Positions 1-10,582 of a stretch of 64,000 bases of DNA are shown here, in pieces; the stretch's first letter is position 1, and every line of letters starts with the position of its first letter. This stretch comes from Lasiosphaeria ovina (Eukaryota > Ascomycota > Sordariomycetes > Sordariales > Lasiosphaeriaceae): NCBI GenBank assembly GCA_033439765.1, contig JAULSN010000006.1, positions 1,426,001 through 1,490,000 on the forward strand, given 5' to 3'. A program made the position numbers and the translations under genes. The notes under the pieces are model-generated. The model had not been told where the DNA came from. It did not search any database and saw nothing but the letters and a program-made list of their open reading frames with translations.

Positions 1-1592
1 TTTGCGGACATGAGAATACCCCTTTTCTCACCCTCTCTGCCTAACAGGTCCCGTCGTCCGTATCAGCCCCGACGAGATCCACCTCAGCGACCCGGAAAAC
101 TATGACCGGATTCACAGCGTGGGGTCAAAGTTCTACAAAGATCCTGCGTTCTACGGGTGCATGGAGGGTCCGCTGAAGACACCCATAATCCTGACCGTGA
201 TCCCAAACGAAGACCACCGGGTGCGGCGTGCAGTGCTGAACCCCTTTTTCTCGCGGCGATCTACGCTGGAGCTCGAGCCCGTCGTCCGCGGCAAGGCGCG
301 CAAGCTGGTCGAGCTCATCGAGGCGTCGCTTCTCAGCGGCAAAGAGGGCAGGCCAGGCCCCGGTGTTTTCGACGCCCATCATGCCGTCCGCGCCTTCTCG
401 GTCGACGTCATTACCGAGTATGCATACGCGAACTGCTGGAACCAGATGGACATGGACGATTGGGGTGCCGGGTACCAGGAAGCCATCCGCTCCGTGCAGT
501 CATTCTTCCCCTGGTTTTTGACCTTCCCGTTCCTGTCGTCCGTGTTCGGCCTGGTGCCCGACTCGGTCAATGTCGCCCTGTTCCCGTGGTTCAAGAAGTG
601 GTACGATAGCCTGCAGGTCATCCGCACCGCTGTGACGAGGGTCCGCAAAGAGATATCGATGGGTGTCGTGCCGCCGCGCCGCACCATCTTCCACGACCTG
701 ATGGACCCTCCTCCGTTCGAGGACGAGGGCGACAACAAGAAGCAGCGCCCTCGACTCTCGGACGAGATCGTGTTCGCCGACGCCGTCAACGTGACGGGTG
801 CCGGTGCCGAGACCACGGGCTCGACAGTCGGACGCGCCATCTTCGAGATCATCAGCAACCCGGTCGTCTATGCCACGCTGTCCCAGGAGCTCCGCGAGGC
901 ACTGCCAAGCTCAGACCCTGAGACGTTCAGTCTGGTGGCTCTCGAGAAGCTGCCGTACCTGAGCGCTGTCATCAAGGAAGCCATTAGGTTGGTTGTCATC
1001 TAATACACTGCGTGGCGCGAATTAAAGCAGCTGACCGTGTCGATCTACTGTATCCAGGTTGAACCCCGGTCTCCCGGGCCACCTCCCGCGTGTCGTCCCG
1101 GTCGGGGGCGCCGGCGTCACCTTCAACGGCTACACGGTGCCGCCAGGGACGGTGGTGAGCATGAGCGCGTGGACGCTCCACCACAATACCGAAGCGTTTC
1201 CGGACCCGGAGCGGTTTGACCCGACGCGTTGGTGAGTTACTCCGTCCCTGGTCTGGGTGCTGTTCTTCGCCCTCACACAAGACTACGCGCCAATCCCGTA
1301 ATCTAGGACCAACGCGCCATCCCCGGACGCCCTCCGCGCGCGCGAGAAGAGCATGATACCGTTCGGCCGCGGCTCGCGCACCTGCCTGGGCCAGAACCTG
1401 GCACTGTGCGAGCTGCATTACACCCTGGCCAGCATCTTCCGGCGCTTCGCCTTCGACGGAGACGGCACGGGCCGACGACTTGGGGTGCATCCCGACTTTG
1501 CGCGGTCCGATCTGCAGCTGGTTGAGATGCTGCTTGGCTACCATCCGCGTAAGGCCAGGAAGCTGCGCCTCATCTTCGAGAGCGCGAAATAA
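1..1592 (+). CDS. Cytochrome P450 monooxygenase, 3' part (5' end outside window)
   Basis: Haem-thiolate monooxygenase, probably bound to the ER membrane through an N-terminal anchor that lies upstream of the window. Proposed exons are 48-987, 1058-1231 and 1307-1592; bases 1-47 are the end of an intron (CTAACAG acceptor). The joined part encodes about 465 residues in one frame. All core motifs are present: I-helix AGAETT, the K-helix ExxR as EAIR (split by the 988-1057 intron), PERF as FPDPERF, and the haem-binding loop FGRGSRTCLG with its Cys ligand. The N-terminal text resembles fungal P450s related to trichodiene oxygenase (VVRISPDEIHLSDP, FSVDVITEYAYANCWN), but the CYP family and substrate cannot be told from this. 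No biosynthetic neighbours are visible inside the window. The missing 5' exons are expected immediately upstream. Confidence 0.93.
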
Positions 1593-2381
1593 TACGTAGT
1601 CGGGGTGTGGCACTTGCAGAGGAGACAGAAAGGGGTCGGGTCACTTGTTCGAGTTAAGCCTGCAGATGCGAACAGTTCGAATTCATGTATGTATCGGATC
1701 CGTATACTCCGTAAGTGACAGGCACTCTCCGTCAAAGTAAAGTAGTCTGTGAAAAAACCGAACCAATCGAATGGCTCAACGCCTCGGGTGATGTTGAAGC
1801 TGCAAGACATGGGCCATTTGACCAAGGTACCGACTGTATACTCTCAGGCACCAAAGACCGTAGCGCGCTCAATCTGGGGGAAACTCATAATAACGGAGGA
1901 GGAAAGCGCCGTGCCTGTGTGTTCCACATAGGCCGTGGGCGCCGTCATTATGTTGAGGCGCAAACCGTGCTGCCCGGGCAAAAATCAGGGCGAATGTCCC
2001 CAAATGTTGAGGAGTCTCGCTGCGGGCGGCGTAGACGGCCGGCCGTAGCCCTAACTTGTTAATAATAAACGGGCACACTGAATTTTCGAAAAAAGGGAAA
2101 ACGTCGGGTCGCCAGGCCAAGACCACGCTATGGGTCACAGGTCCGTGCGTTACCTAGCGAACAAGTTAGGCCCGAGCAAGTGAAAACTGCCAAATCTTTC
2201 CGCCGTTAGCACGACCGAAACGAAAAAAAAAAGAACGAACCGTCGGGATCGTCTGGAGAAGGAGCGCATTGAGTCAGGGCATGTCAGTCTAGACTCGAAA
2301 CTTGCTTCGCACTCCATTACACCAGGAACTTTTGGTCGGCTTTACACGTCTCGCCTTGAAAGGCGATAAATCGGCGGCAAG
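1593..2381. other. Intergenic region between the P450 and the Stm1-like gene
   Basis: No supported gene. It holds the P450 3' UTR and the promoter and 5' UTR of the Stm1-like gene. An exact copy of the dispersed motif TACTCCGTA lies at 1705-1713. The short open frames here start at non-ATG codons or show no coding character. Confidence 0.6.
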
Positions 2382-3902
2382 ATGTCGGTCGCCTCCAAGG
2401 TGCGTTTCCCCCGGGCAGGTTAAGCATTTCCCGAAGCACCTCCCACGCCGGGCCCGCCGAGTCGCGCGCATTGCCGTGGACAATTGGCCGGGCCTTGACG
2501 GTGCTTTGTGGCCATTGAGAATTGAGAACTGACTCGTTGTGTTGTTTCGCTATAGAACCCGTTCGACCTTCTAGGTTCGTCACCTCACCCGCCCCGAGAC
2601 GGACTCTGCCACGACCGGGAACCCAGGGCAAATATAGGGCATGGCTTGCTGACAGGACACGCTTTTTGCTTAGGTAACGACATTGAGGAAGATGGCGATG
2701 CCGGCGCGGCGCCCGTGAAGACGGTCGAGAAGACGTCGTCCCATACTGCCAAGCGCAACACCGACGGCGTGGCTCCCGCGACCAAGTCCCCTGTTGTCCA
2801 GGTTGGCAACCGTCGCGGTGGAGGTGTCGGCGGCAATGAGGCTGGTATGTAGCTGTCTCTGACCGACCCACGAGCATTTTTGATTCATTTCCACTGACAA
2901 TCGTGCCCCCCCCAAACAGCTTTCCGCGACCGCAATGCCGGCGCAGACCGCAACCGCAGCAAGCCTATCGAGGAGGCTGGTGGCCGTGGCGCCCCGCGCG
3001 GCGGCGTCAGCGCCCGTGGCCGAGGAGGTTAGTTGCCAGCCCGGAAAATCCGATCACGTCGCATCATTGCTGACCAAGTTCTCGCAGGCCGTGGCGGCAG
3101 ACACGCTCGCACCCAGGATGACCGACACACTAAGGGTTTCCACACGTAAGCTTTCCCGCAACAGATCTTGTTTGTCTTGGCAGGAGAATATCTGACTCTT
3201 TACTTTAGTGGATCCGAGAAGCAGGCTGCCCAGTCGTGGGGTTCCCCTGCCGATGGTGAGGGCGAGCGCAAGGACGAGGATGCCGGCGAGGCGATCGCTA
3301 AGACCGAGCTGACCGAGGACGCTGCCGAGGCCGCTGGCGCTCCTGCCGAGTCCGCCGAGGCCACCGCCGAGGGTGCCGAGGGTGCCGAGGCTACCGAGGA
3401 GGAGAAGCTGATCAGCTACGAGGAGTACCAGGCTGAGCAGCAGGCCAAGAAGGCCGCCCTCGAGGCCGAACTCGCATTGAACCTCCGCAAGCCCAACGAG
3501 GGTGTCGAGGACCCCAAGTGGGAGAACGCCGTCGCCATTGAGAAGGACGACGAGGAGGTCTACTTTGAGGGAGACGAGTCCAAGCAGAAGAAGCAGAAGG
3601 CTGCCAAGCAGAAGCAGAAAAAGCAGTATGTGGAGCTCGAGAACCGGTTCATTGAGACCCGGTCCATGCAGCAGGATCGCCCTCGCGGCGGCCGCGGCGG
3701 ACCTCGTGGTGGTGCCCGCGGAGGAGACTTTGGAGGCCGCGGTGACGGCGGCCGTGGCCGTGGACGTGGTGGCGCTCGTGGCCGTGAGCCCCGTGGCGAC
3801 TTCGCCGGACGTGGCGACTTCACTGCCGGACGTGGCCGTGCCAGCGCGCCCAACACGCCCAACCCCAGCAACGAGGCCGAGTTCCCCAGCCTTGGAAGCT
3901 AG
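2382..3902 (+). CDS. stm1: Stm1/SERBP1-like ribosome-binding protein (HABP4/PAI-RBP1 family)
   Basis: Predicted cytoplasmic ribosome-associated protein of the Stm1/SERBP1 family, which binds 80S ribosomes and protects them during translational arrest. Six exons are proposed: 2382-2399, 2556-2574, 2674-2844, 2920-3027, 3088-3145 and 3209-3902. The sum is 1068 nt, 355 residues, with every junction in frame. The start reads MSVASKNPFDLLGNDIEED, carrying the NPFDLLGND signature of yeast Stm1. It is followed by NEAAFRDRNAGADRNRSK, an RGG-rich linker, and DRHTKGFHTGSEKQAAQSWG. The middle is acidic (Ala/Glu-rich, residues about 140-190), followed by ISYEEYQAEQQAKK, which resembles the Stm1 LSLQDYLNQQ segment. 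The C-terminus is an RGG/GRG-rich RNA-binding tail ending EFPSLGS. The first two coding exons are only 18 and 19 nt long, so the start depends on the recognised N-terminal signature. Confidence 0.93.
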
Positions 3903-4889
3903 ATGCTTGGTCTTAAGACCCAGCTATGACTGTAAAAAGTCAAACAATGTTGTCAGAGGCTCTTTACCCCTTGAATTTCTGTCCAGAAGCAAGGAAAGGT
4001 AATCAGAGAAGAGGGAACAAAAGGAGTTACTCAGAATACGATCGGTATTTCGGGGTTATAATTCACATGGCGGGTTCCCGATATCACTGCATCCTTGGCG
4101 GCCCCCCAATTTCACAGAAAAGCAATCACAAGGTTCATTGTTTTCTCCAAACAAATTTTCATTAAAAAGGTCTCGTTTCTTAATGCCTGAGCATGTGTTC
4201 CGGAAAATGGTCGGCCGCTTTGGGAGCTGGTGTGGCCATTTTCTTCAACATCTCTGTACTGGTAGAGTCGGTTTCTTTTCCTCACAGGTAGTGCAAAACA
4301 TCGTGTCTTGCTGGACTGTCCCCTGTGTGTAACGAGGCCCTCGTCGCGAAGCTGACAGCCCCGGTTTGTCCAAGACTGATTTTTAGTGCCTTTCTGAGCC
4401 TGGCACATGTTCCGTGTATCCTTGGCAAGGAGAGAAGGCTGTTCTCCGTGTGGGAATGCTGTGTGAGAATGATGCACGGTAACAAGGCAGCCACTTGCTA
4501 CAAGAGCCACAAGGCCCCTTTGTGTCGAGTGAAAGGAACGGACGGGCTTGTTGGTGCGTCTAGCTTCTATTCGCTCCTTTCTTCTCTGGTAGCCAACAAG
4601 CCCATTCCCATCAAAGCTAACAAAGAGACCCGAGCCTGTCGGCTTTTGTTATCTCGAATCGGTATTTAATCGTCTTGTGGGGGACACATTTTCTTCTTCG
4701 ACTTTCCCTTTTGAAAGGCTATCGCGGAACGCAAGCTGGAAGGAATACGGTGTCCATGGTATTATCATATTGGACTATTATTTCTCCCTTTCTAGCAGCA
4801 GTAGTTCTGACAAAACAAAATAAGTAAATAGAAACGAAATAGAAAAAGGGGGCGGTCGGTTAAGAAGGGCTACCTACCTACCCGAGGCT
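3903..4889. other. Intergenic region
   Basis: Contains the 3' UTR of the Stm1-like gene and the upstream region of the small membrane protein. Short open frames at 4325-4669 and on the other strand at 4112-4510 have no recognisable domain and overlap one another, so I do not call a gene. A CTACCTACCTACC run lies at 4870-4882 just before the next ATG. Confidence 0.55.
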
Positions 4890-5351
4890 ATGGAAGCCAC
4901 GACGGCGGCTGCTTCACCTGTCTCTAGAGGGCGATGGCGGGCATTCCCATTCTCCGACACACACAACCTGCTCGCCTTTGTGCTGTTCTTCCTCGTCGCG
5001 GTATTCGTCTTCACGGTAGCGTTGCAGGTTCTCGTGCGCTTGTGGTTCGTCATCGCCGTCCCGTCGCTGCTGGGCTACTGGCGGTTTCTCCTGCAGACAT
5101 TACGCCGGAGGCGGCAGCGGCGGCGGCGGCCCGAGGTAGGAAAGACGCGGGTCGACCGGGCGCATCCGCCGGGGCACCAGACGGCAGCCCACCGGCAGCC
5201 CGGCGACGAGGTGTGCCACATCGACATCGACATCAGATGCCCCGAGGCCTGTGGGTATTGTGAACGGTGTGCGAACTCGTATATTGGCTACGTGTGGCTG
5301 AAGTTGCACGAGGAGCGGGCAAAACGCAAACTCTCCGGGAAAGATAATTAG
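4890..5351 (+). CDS. Small two-helix membrane protein with a C-terminal Cys cluster, unknown function
   Basis: Single-exon ORF of 153 residues from an ATG to TAG. I do not recognise the family. Two hydrophobic stretches are visible, about residues 26-48 (LLAFVLFFLVAVFVFTVAL) and 51-68 (LWFVIAVPSLLGYWRFLL), followed by an arginine-rich segment (about 71-80) that would face the cytosol under the positive-inside rule. The C-terminal third has five cysteines, among them CPEACGYCERC (CX3CX2CX2C, about residues 117-127), then a Lys/Arg/Glu-rich end. The cluster could bind metal or be palmitoylated; neither is shown. Expression and start are inferred only from the intact frame and its plausible composition. 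Confidence 0.5.
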   Translation: MEATTAAASPVSRGRWRAFPFSDTHNLLAFVLFFLVAVFVFTVALQVLVRLWFVIAVPSLLGYWRFLLQTLRRRRQRRRRPEVGKTRVDRAHPPGHQTAAHRQPGDEVCHIDIDIRCPEACGYCERCANSYIGYVWLKLHEERAKRKLSGKDN

Positions 5352-5468
5352 TTTTGCAACCCTATATTCCGTAATTACATTTGGTACAGATAACAGATGA
5401 AACTTGCATGTGTGAAGCAGGAACAAAAAAGCAGACGCTCATTATATTTATCATTTCGTGATCATCTG

Positions 5469-6963
5469 CTACGCGTGATATGTATTCCGCCTGCTCCGGG
5501 CAGTTTTACCAATCGAAATCGCTATGCTCGATAGCAATAACAGGCCGTTGAATATGGCCATCAAGTAGAAGGGCGCACCCGTGGACCACACGTCAAACAG
5601 GTAGCCGCCCAGCTTTGTGAGGAGGAGGATTGCCGCTCCGCCGCACCACGAGTAGACGCCCGCAACCGAGCCCTTGAGCCGGACCCTCGAGACAAGGTCT
5701 TCGTCGGGCAACGCCGACGCAATCCCTAGAAGCGGAACCGTATCGTCTGGCGCCCCTAGCGCCTCGACCACCGTCTCCTGGTCACCACTCGGTGCAGTCA
5801 GCACGTTGATGACATCTACCTTGAGCACTCCGCGGCCTAGCGAGCCCAGGCTGCAGACGATGGCGCCGATCTGGCTGATGCCGATGAGCGCGGCGCACAG
5901 GAAGACGGCTGGGCTCCCGCCGCGGCCGTCCGTGTCTTTGAACTCGGGGCTGGATAGTTGCGCAAAGACCAAATAGCCGACTATACCACACGTGGTCGCA
6001 ACAACGATGGGGTAGTCGAGTTTGCCAGTCCGGCTAGACAGGTAACCGAAAACAGGGGCAAGGAGCAGGCCCACGAGCTGGGCAACGCCGGTCAAAATCG
6101 AGGCCAAAACATACGCCTTGTGGCATTCCTTCTTGAGCTCGGGGGACGTGTCGTTGGGCGACCCCTTGCAGTAGCCGTTTCGGATGAAGAAGGCATTCAC
6201 AAAGAGGGGGATGAAGAGGGATATGGCCACGGTTGATGCGCGTGCGACGAAGCCGCCAAGGTACCCGAGGGCGATATCCGAGTCAGTGAAGCCCAGGCGA
6301 ACCGAGTCCTTGAGGAGACGCCAGTATGGTATGACCTTCTGTCAGAAACAGTCAGTATTTTCTTGACAACAATAAAGGGGAACAGTGCGTGTGCTTAGAG
6401 ATAATCCTTACGTGCTTTGGGGCCGCCAGGTACCCCGGGGCTGTTCCCTCGGGCGTCGACCCTCGTAGGCCGAGCAACATGCGCCAACCCTTGCCGTCTT
6501 CGCCGCGGAGTCCGCGAAGGCCAAAGAAGACGAAGATGGCAACCGCAAAGGACACGGTGCCGACCACGTAGAAGCTGTATTTCACGGCTTCGCCAATGGT
6601 CACGTCGCTGATGTTGCCAAAGCGCGTCGGCAGCGGGAGGAACAGCACCAGGGCCACCAGGGCGCCGCAGCCTGTGAACAGGCCGACATATCCGGCCAGC
6701 GCCCCCGGCTTCCCCTTCATTTCCGGCCTCCCATCCGAATGGCGCTCATCGCCAGACTCGGAGGTGCCGTTGCTGGAGCTCCGGAAGCGCTCAGGAGTGA
6801 TGGTGACCTCGGAATCCACCGAGAGCGCGACGCTCTGTCGGTTGTTCCGCGGCGTTTTCGGGGCGATGTCGGCCGGCGGCTGGTTGTCGTCGGTTAGAGA
6901 AGGGAGAATTGCTGTAACCATGGTTGCTCTGGATGAGCAGTTCGTCGCGGTTAGTCGGTGGTC

Positions 6964-6999
<36 letters not shown>

Positions 7000-7433
7000 G
7001 GGAGCACGGCTATGAGCGGCATGACTTACGCGGCCGTGGCACCGACGGCGAAGAAGATTCTGGCGAGCAGCAGCTGGGGATACACATTGCGGGCCTGGAC
7101 GAAGAGGAACAGGGCCAGGCCGATGATGACATAGGCCACGACGGCGACATAGCGGACGCCGCTGCGGTCCGACACGAGGCCCCATATGGGACAGGCGACG
7201 AGGGCGACGATCTCGTCGACGAATCCTAGAGTGCCGACTATGTCGCCCACGCCCTCCTTTATGCCAATCAGATCTGTTATGACGAACGAGACGCTGCTGT
7301 TGAGGAACACCAGGAACGAGATGCTGAAGAGCGAGATGCCCAGCAGGTACGCCAGCGCTTGCAGTGCCGTCGTCGACTGCGAGAAGGGCAGGTAGCGCAG
7401 CAGACGCGCCGCTCGACGTGGTGGGGGCGCCAT
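5469..7433 (-). CDS. Major facilitator superfamily transporter
   Basis: Integral membrane transporter of the MFS, substrate unknown. Three exons on the minus strand: 7433-7030, 6928-6412 and 6338-5469, in frame, 596 residues. Transmembrane segments are visible from about residue 25 (ALQALAYLLGISLFSISFLVF) to the C-terminal pair. The inter-helix 2-3 signature is present as GLVSDRSGVRYVAV, and helix 4-5 as RIFFAVGATAATMVTAILP, which is rebuilt exactly across intron 1. A hydrophilic loop after helix 5 is rich in Ser/Thr/Asp (about residues 155-215). Intron 1 carries a (TA)15 tract. The protein looks like the fungal family that includes yeast YCR023C, but that assignment is by impression. It is transcribed divergently from the sideroflexin gene 0.9 kb away, so the two may share a promoter region. 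Confidence 0.9.
6967..6997. repeat. (TA)n microsatellite in intron 1 of the MFS gene
   Basis: About 15.5 uninterrupted TA dinucleotides, lying inside the intron between 7029 and 6929 (minus-strand gene). Likely length-variable between strains. It does not touch the splice sites. Confidence 0.95.
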
Positions 7434-8346
7434 TGCCGGGGGGGGGGTTCTCGTTTCTTGCGCTCTCGTCGTCTTCGTGTCGATGATATATAAGAAATGT
7501 CAGTTCTTAACTGCTGAATACCCAAGGTACCTTCTGCTGCGTTTTACATGGTGGAGTTGTCGTTGCGGCAGGTATTAGGTCAATAACCTAGAGCTAGAGG
7601 CGACTTTTGGGAAACCTAAGTTTCCATCTCAGCAGTTCCAAGCAGCTAACCGCCATTTACGGATACTGCAATCGGTATCGAAGAGCCCACCCCGCATTTT
7701 CCTTGCTTGGAGCTTGTTCACTGGTGGATCAAGTACGCTATTGTAAGGTACCTTGCCTTAACTCCAGGTTGTTATTCAAAATATGGGTTATACCATGGAT
7801 GAGTTTGGTTTCTTCATCTTAGATCACCCAGCAGATCAGATGTGAGAGGGTAGAGCCCTTTTCTAATCGAACACAGCATGTAGAAGCTTGCTTGTCTGGT
7901 TGCGCGACCCGAGGTCTGTCAGTGTCCAGGGTTACTTGCCTTTTTGCTGAGTCATCCCTCAAACAGAGAGCTGCCCCGCAGTGTCTCGCAGCGTGCATCG
8001 CAGCGCATCGCATCGCCGAGGCCGGAACCACAGCCTGGGGCCGCTAATTTCTTTTAAGAAGCCCTGCCAGCTCTCTGTCGACCATCCCCTTCACCGCTTT
8101 ACCTTGGGGAACACATAAAGCCAAAAAATCGTGCCAAGGGGCCGTCGTTGGAGGAGTAGAAGGACTATTATCAAAAAAAGATCAAACTCGGCTTATTATT
8201 CCGCCTATCCATCCACGAATTGTCTCGATCGACAACGACGTGTTGACAGCTGCGGCGGCCGTCTTTGAGAGTCTGCCCGTCTACGTCCGCTTCACCGAGG
8301 CCTGGTGGCGGCGCGCTCTCTGGGTTTAAACTGAAGATCAAGCGCA
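7434..8346. other. Divergent intergenic region (MFS / sideroflexin promoters)
   Basis: 913 bp between two ATGs that point away from each other, so it must contain both promoters and 5' UTRs. No ORF with recognisable coding content. A poly-G run lies at 7438-7447, next to the MFS start codon. Confidence 0.6.
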
Positions 8347-9739
8347 ATGTCTTCCTCTCTCCCCGGCACTCGGGCGCTTCCCGAATCCCAGTATGACCTC
8401 AGCACGTACTGGGGCCGCGTGCGCCATACCATTGGCATCACAGACCCGAGGTAAGAACGTTCAACGGTAGAAGGACGAGTAGAGAGAGAACTGGGGCCAT
8501 TATGCACATAGTGTGTGCCCTTCTGATGTGCGCTTGCCGCTGTTGCGTTGCCAGTTACCAACCCAAGAGGACAAGAAGCCATTGGCCTCATGCCAAAAGA
8601 ATGTGCGTGCCCATGTGTGCTGACTGGTGGTTGGCGGTTTGCTTTGTAGTACACTCCTTGTGAGCACTTCGGGGCTCGAGCAGGCCAAGAAGGCCCTCAT
8701 AGCCTACAAGCAGGGCCAAACGGAGGAGATGACACCCGAGCTGTGGAAAGCCAAGAAGATTGTCGACTCGACATTGCACCCGGGTACGTGGTCAGCAGCA
8801 GAGGCTCGCGTCCCTGGGCCTCAAGACCTTTTGTTGTTGTTGGACAAGGCCACTTACACGCACACGAACATACAGACACCGGCCACCCAGTATTCTTGCC
8901 CTTCCGCATGTCCTGCTTTGTGCTCTCCAACTTGATCGTCACCGCGGGCATGTTGACGCCTGGCCTTGGCGTACGTTGATATCTTGCTTCGTTGAGGCAT
9001 CATCCCCAAGCCTGGAAACCCGTCCGACTGACACTGACTCTCCAAACAGAACAGGGGCACCGTGGCCTGGCAAATCGCGAACCAGTCCCTTAACGTCGCC
9101 ATCAACTACTCCAACTCGAACAAGTCGTCGCCGCTTTCGTGGTCCAAAATCGGCCAGTCCTACGCCCTGGCCGTGGGCGCCTCGTGTTCCGTGGCCGTCG
9201 GGCTCAACAGCATCGTGCCGCGGCTAAAGAAGCTCACGCCGTCGACAAGGCTGATTCTGGGGCGGCTCGTGCCGTTCGCGGCCGTGGCCAGCGCCGGCGC
9301 GCTTAATGTGTTCCTCATGCGCGGCGAGGAGATACGCACGGGCATCGACGTGTTCCCAGTGCTCTCGGACGGCGACAAGGCGGCGCTGGCCGCGCAGGGC
9401 AAGCACGAGAGCGACGTGGCCAGCCTGGGCAAGAGCAGGAAGGCGGCCACGCTGGCCGTGGCCGAGACGGCCCTCAGCCGCGTCCTCAACAGCTCCCCCA
9501 TCATGGTCATCCCCGCCCTCGTGCTCGTGCGCCTCCAGGGCCGCAGCTGGCTGAAGCGCAACCCCCGCTACACCACCCCCGTCAACCTGGGCCTCATCCT
9601 GGTGACGAGCTACGCCGTGCTGCCGCTCGCCCTGGCGGCCTTCCCGCAGAGGCAGAAGGTCAAGGCCGAGAGCCTCGAGGGCGAGTTCCACGGCCGCGGA
9701 GGCGAGGACGGCTTGGTGGTCTTTAACCGGGGAATTTAA
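8347..9739 (+). CDS. fsf1: Sideroflexin (mitochondrial inner-membrane carrier, Fsf1-like)
   Basis: Predicted mitochondrial inner-membrane sideroflexin. Animal SFXN1 carries serine for one-carbon metabolism, and yeast Fsf1 is the fungal relative. Four exons: 8347-8450, 8650-8783, 8876-8970 and 9050-9739; 1023 nt, 340 residues, close to the family's usual 320-340. Family hallmarks in order are the N-terminal YDLSTYWGRVRHTIGITDP, the IVDSTLHPDTGHPVFLPFRMS segment (HPDTG motif rebuilt across intron 2), GTVAWQIANQSLNVAINYSN with the conserved NQS/NYxN, and several hydrophobic helices (for example FVLSNLIVTAGMLTPGLG and LGLILVTSYAVLPLALAAF). There is no cleavable presequence, as is usual for the family. 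The start is the only ATG giving the conserved N-terminus. Confidence 0.95.
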
Positions 9740-10095
9740 AAGGGAGGGTCATCCTCTCAAGAGGTGGCTTTTTTGAACTGACTTGATTGATCTTCTGGAT
9801 GGGATTTGGCGAGAATAAACAAAAATCTCCGTTCCGAGAGATGAATTTGCAATAGAAAAGGGGTGGAGGGATATTTTTTTGGTCCTTTTTTATTTTCTCT
9901 TTCGTCTGCCCCCTTGTTCACGATCTGAAAGCATATGTCGTCCCCATGCATAGCCTGGAGTAGAGAGTTTTCACTGGATAGGTAGCAAGCAAGCCGGCTA
10001 GCCTGCTTTGAACAGAAGAGAGCCAATATCAAATAATATTTACGTCACTTAAAGATTCTCTCACGCATTGCGTTTCTTGTTAAAAAGGAACAAGG

Positions 10096-10117
10096 AAAAA
10101 AAAAAAAAAAAAAAAAA
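10096..10117. repeat. Poly-A run of 22 bases
   Basis: Uninterrupted A tract about 360 bp beyond the sideroflexin stop codon, in non-coding sequence. Confidence 0.9.
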
Positions 10118-10536
10118 GGGAAATCTGGCATGTTCCATGTTTCTTGGCAATCATAGTATTGGGGTTTTGGGTTTGCCGCAGTTAGAAGTCGAAAACAGTT
10201 TCTGTTGAATTTATTATGGGAAAGGAGCCCACCACGTGTCTCGTCTCGTTGGGGGACCAACCAATAATTACGCCACCGCTATCAATGCCGTGTGATGGCT
10301 TTTTTTGTTGCAAGTCCATTGGGGACGGACAAGGCAAGAAGGGCAGGGTAGGGCAACGAGGGCAAGGACAGGGCAACGAATGAATCATTTAATAGCACCG
10401 AGATAGCAAAGCTGATTGACTGACTGGGCCCTCGCGCGTATACTTTGTAGTAATATCTTGGGCACATGTACAGATATGTGCGTGAGAGATGACGATGTCA
10501 AAATGGGGGCTAATTAGGATGGGGACGGCCAGTGAA

Positions 10537-10582
10537 CAGTGGCAGTGGCAGTGGCAGTGGCAGTGGCAGTGGCAGTGGCAGT
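10537..10582. repeat. (GGCAGT)n hexanucleotide repeat
   Basis: About 7.5 copies of GGCAGT, followed by a diverged copy (GACGGCAGTGA). It lies outside any supported gene. It has the same period as the GCAGTC repeat in the tRNase Z leader at 25212-25288 but a different unit. Confidence 0.93.

Noticed and set aside
3560..3871. Pro/Arg-rich minus-strand frame
   Set aside because: Antisense of the RGG repeats at the C-terminus of the Stm1-like protein.
10537..10582. Tandem repeats considered as a possible CRISPR or minisatellite array
   Set aside because: A simple hexanucleotide microsatellite without spacers, in a eukaryotic genome.
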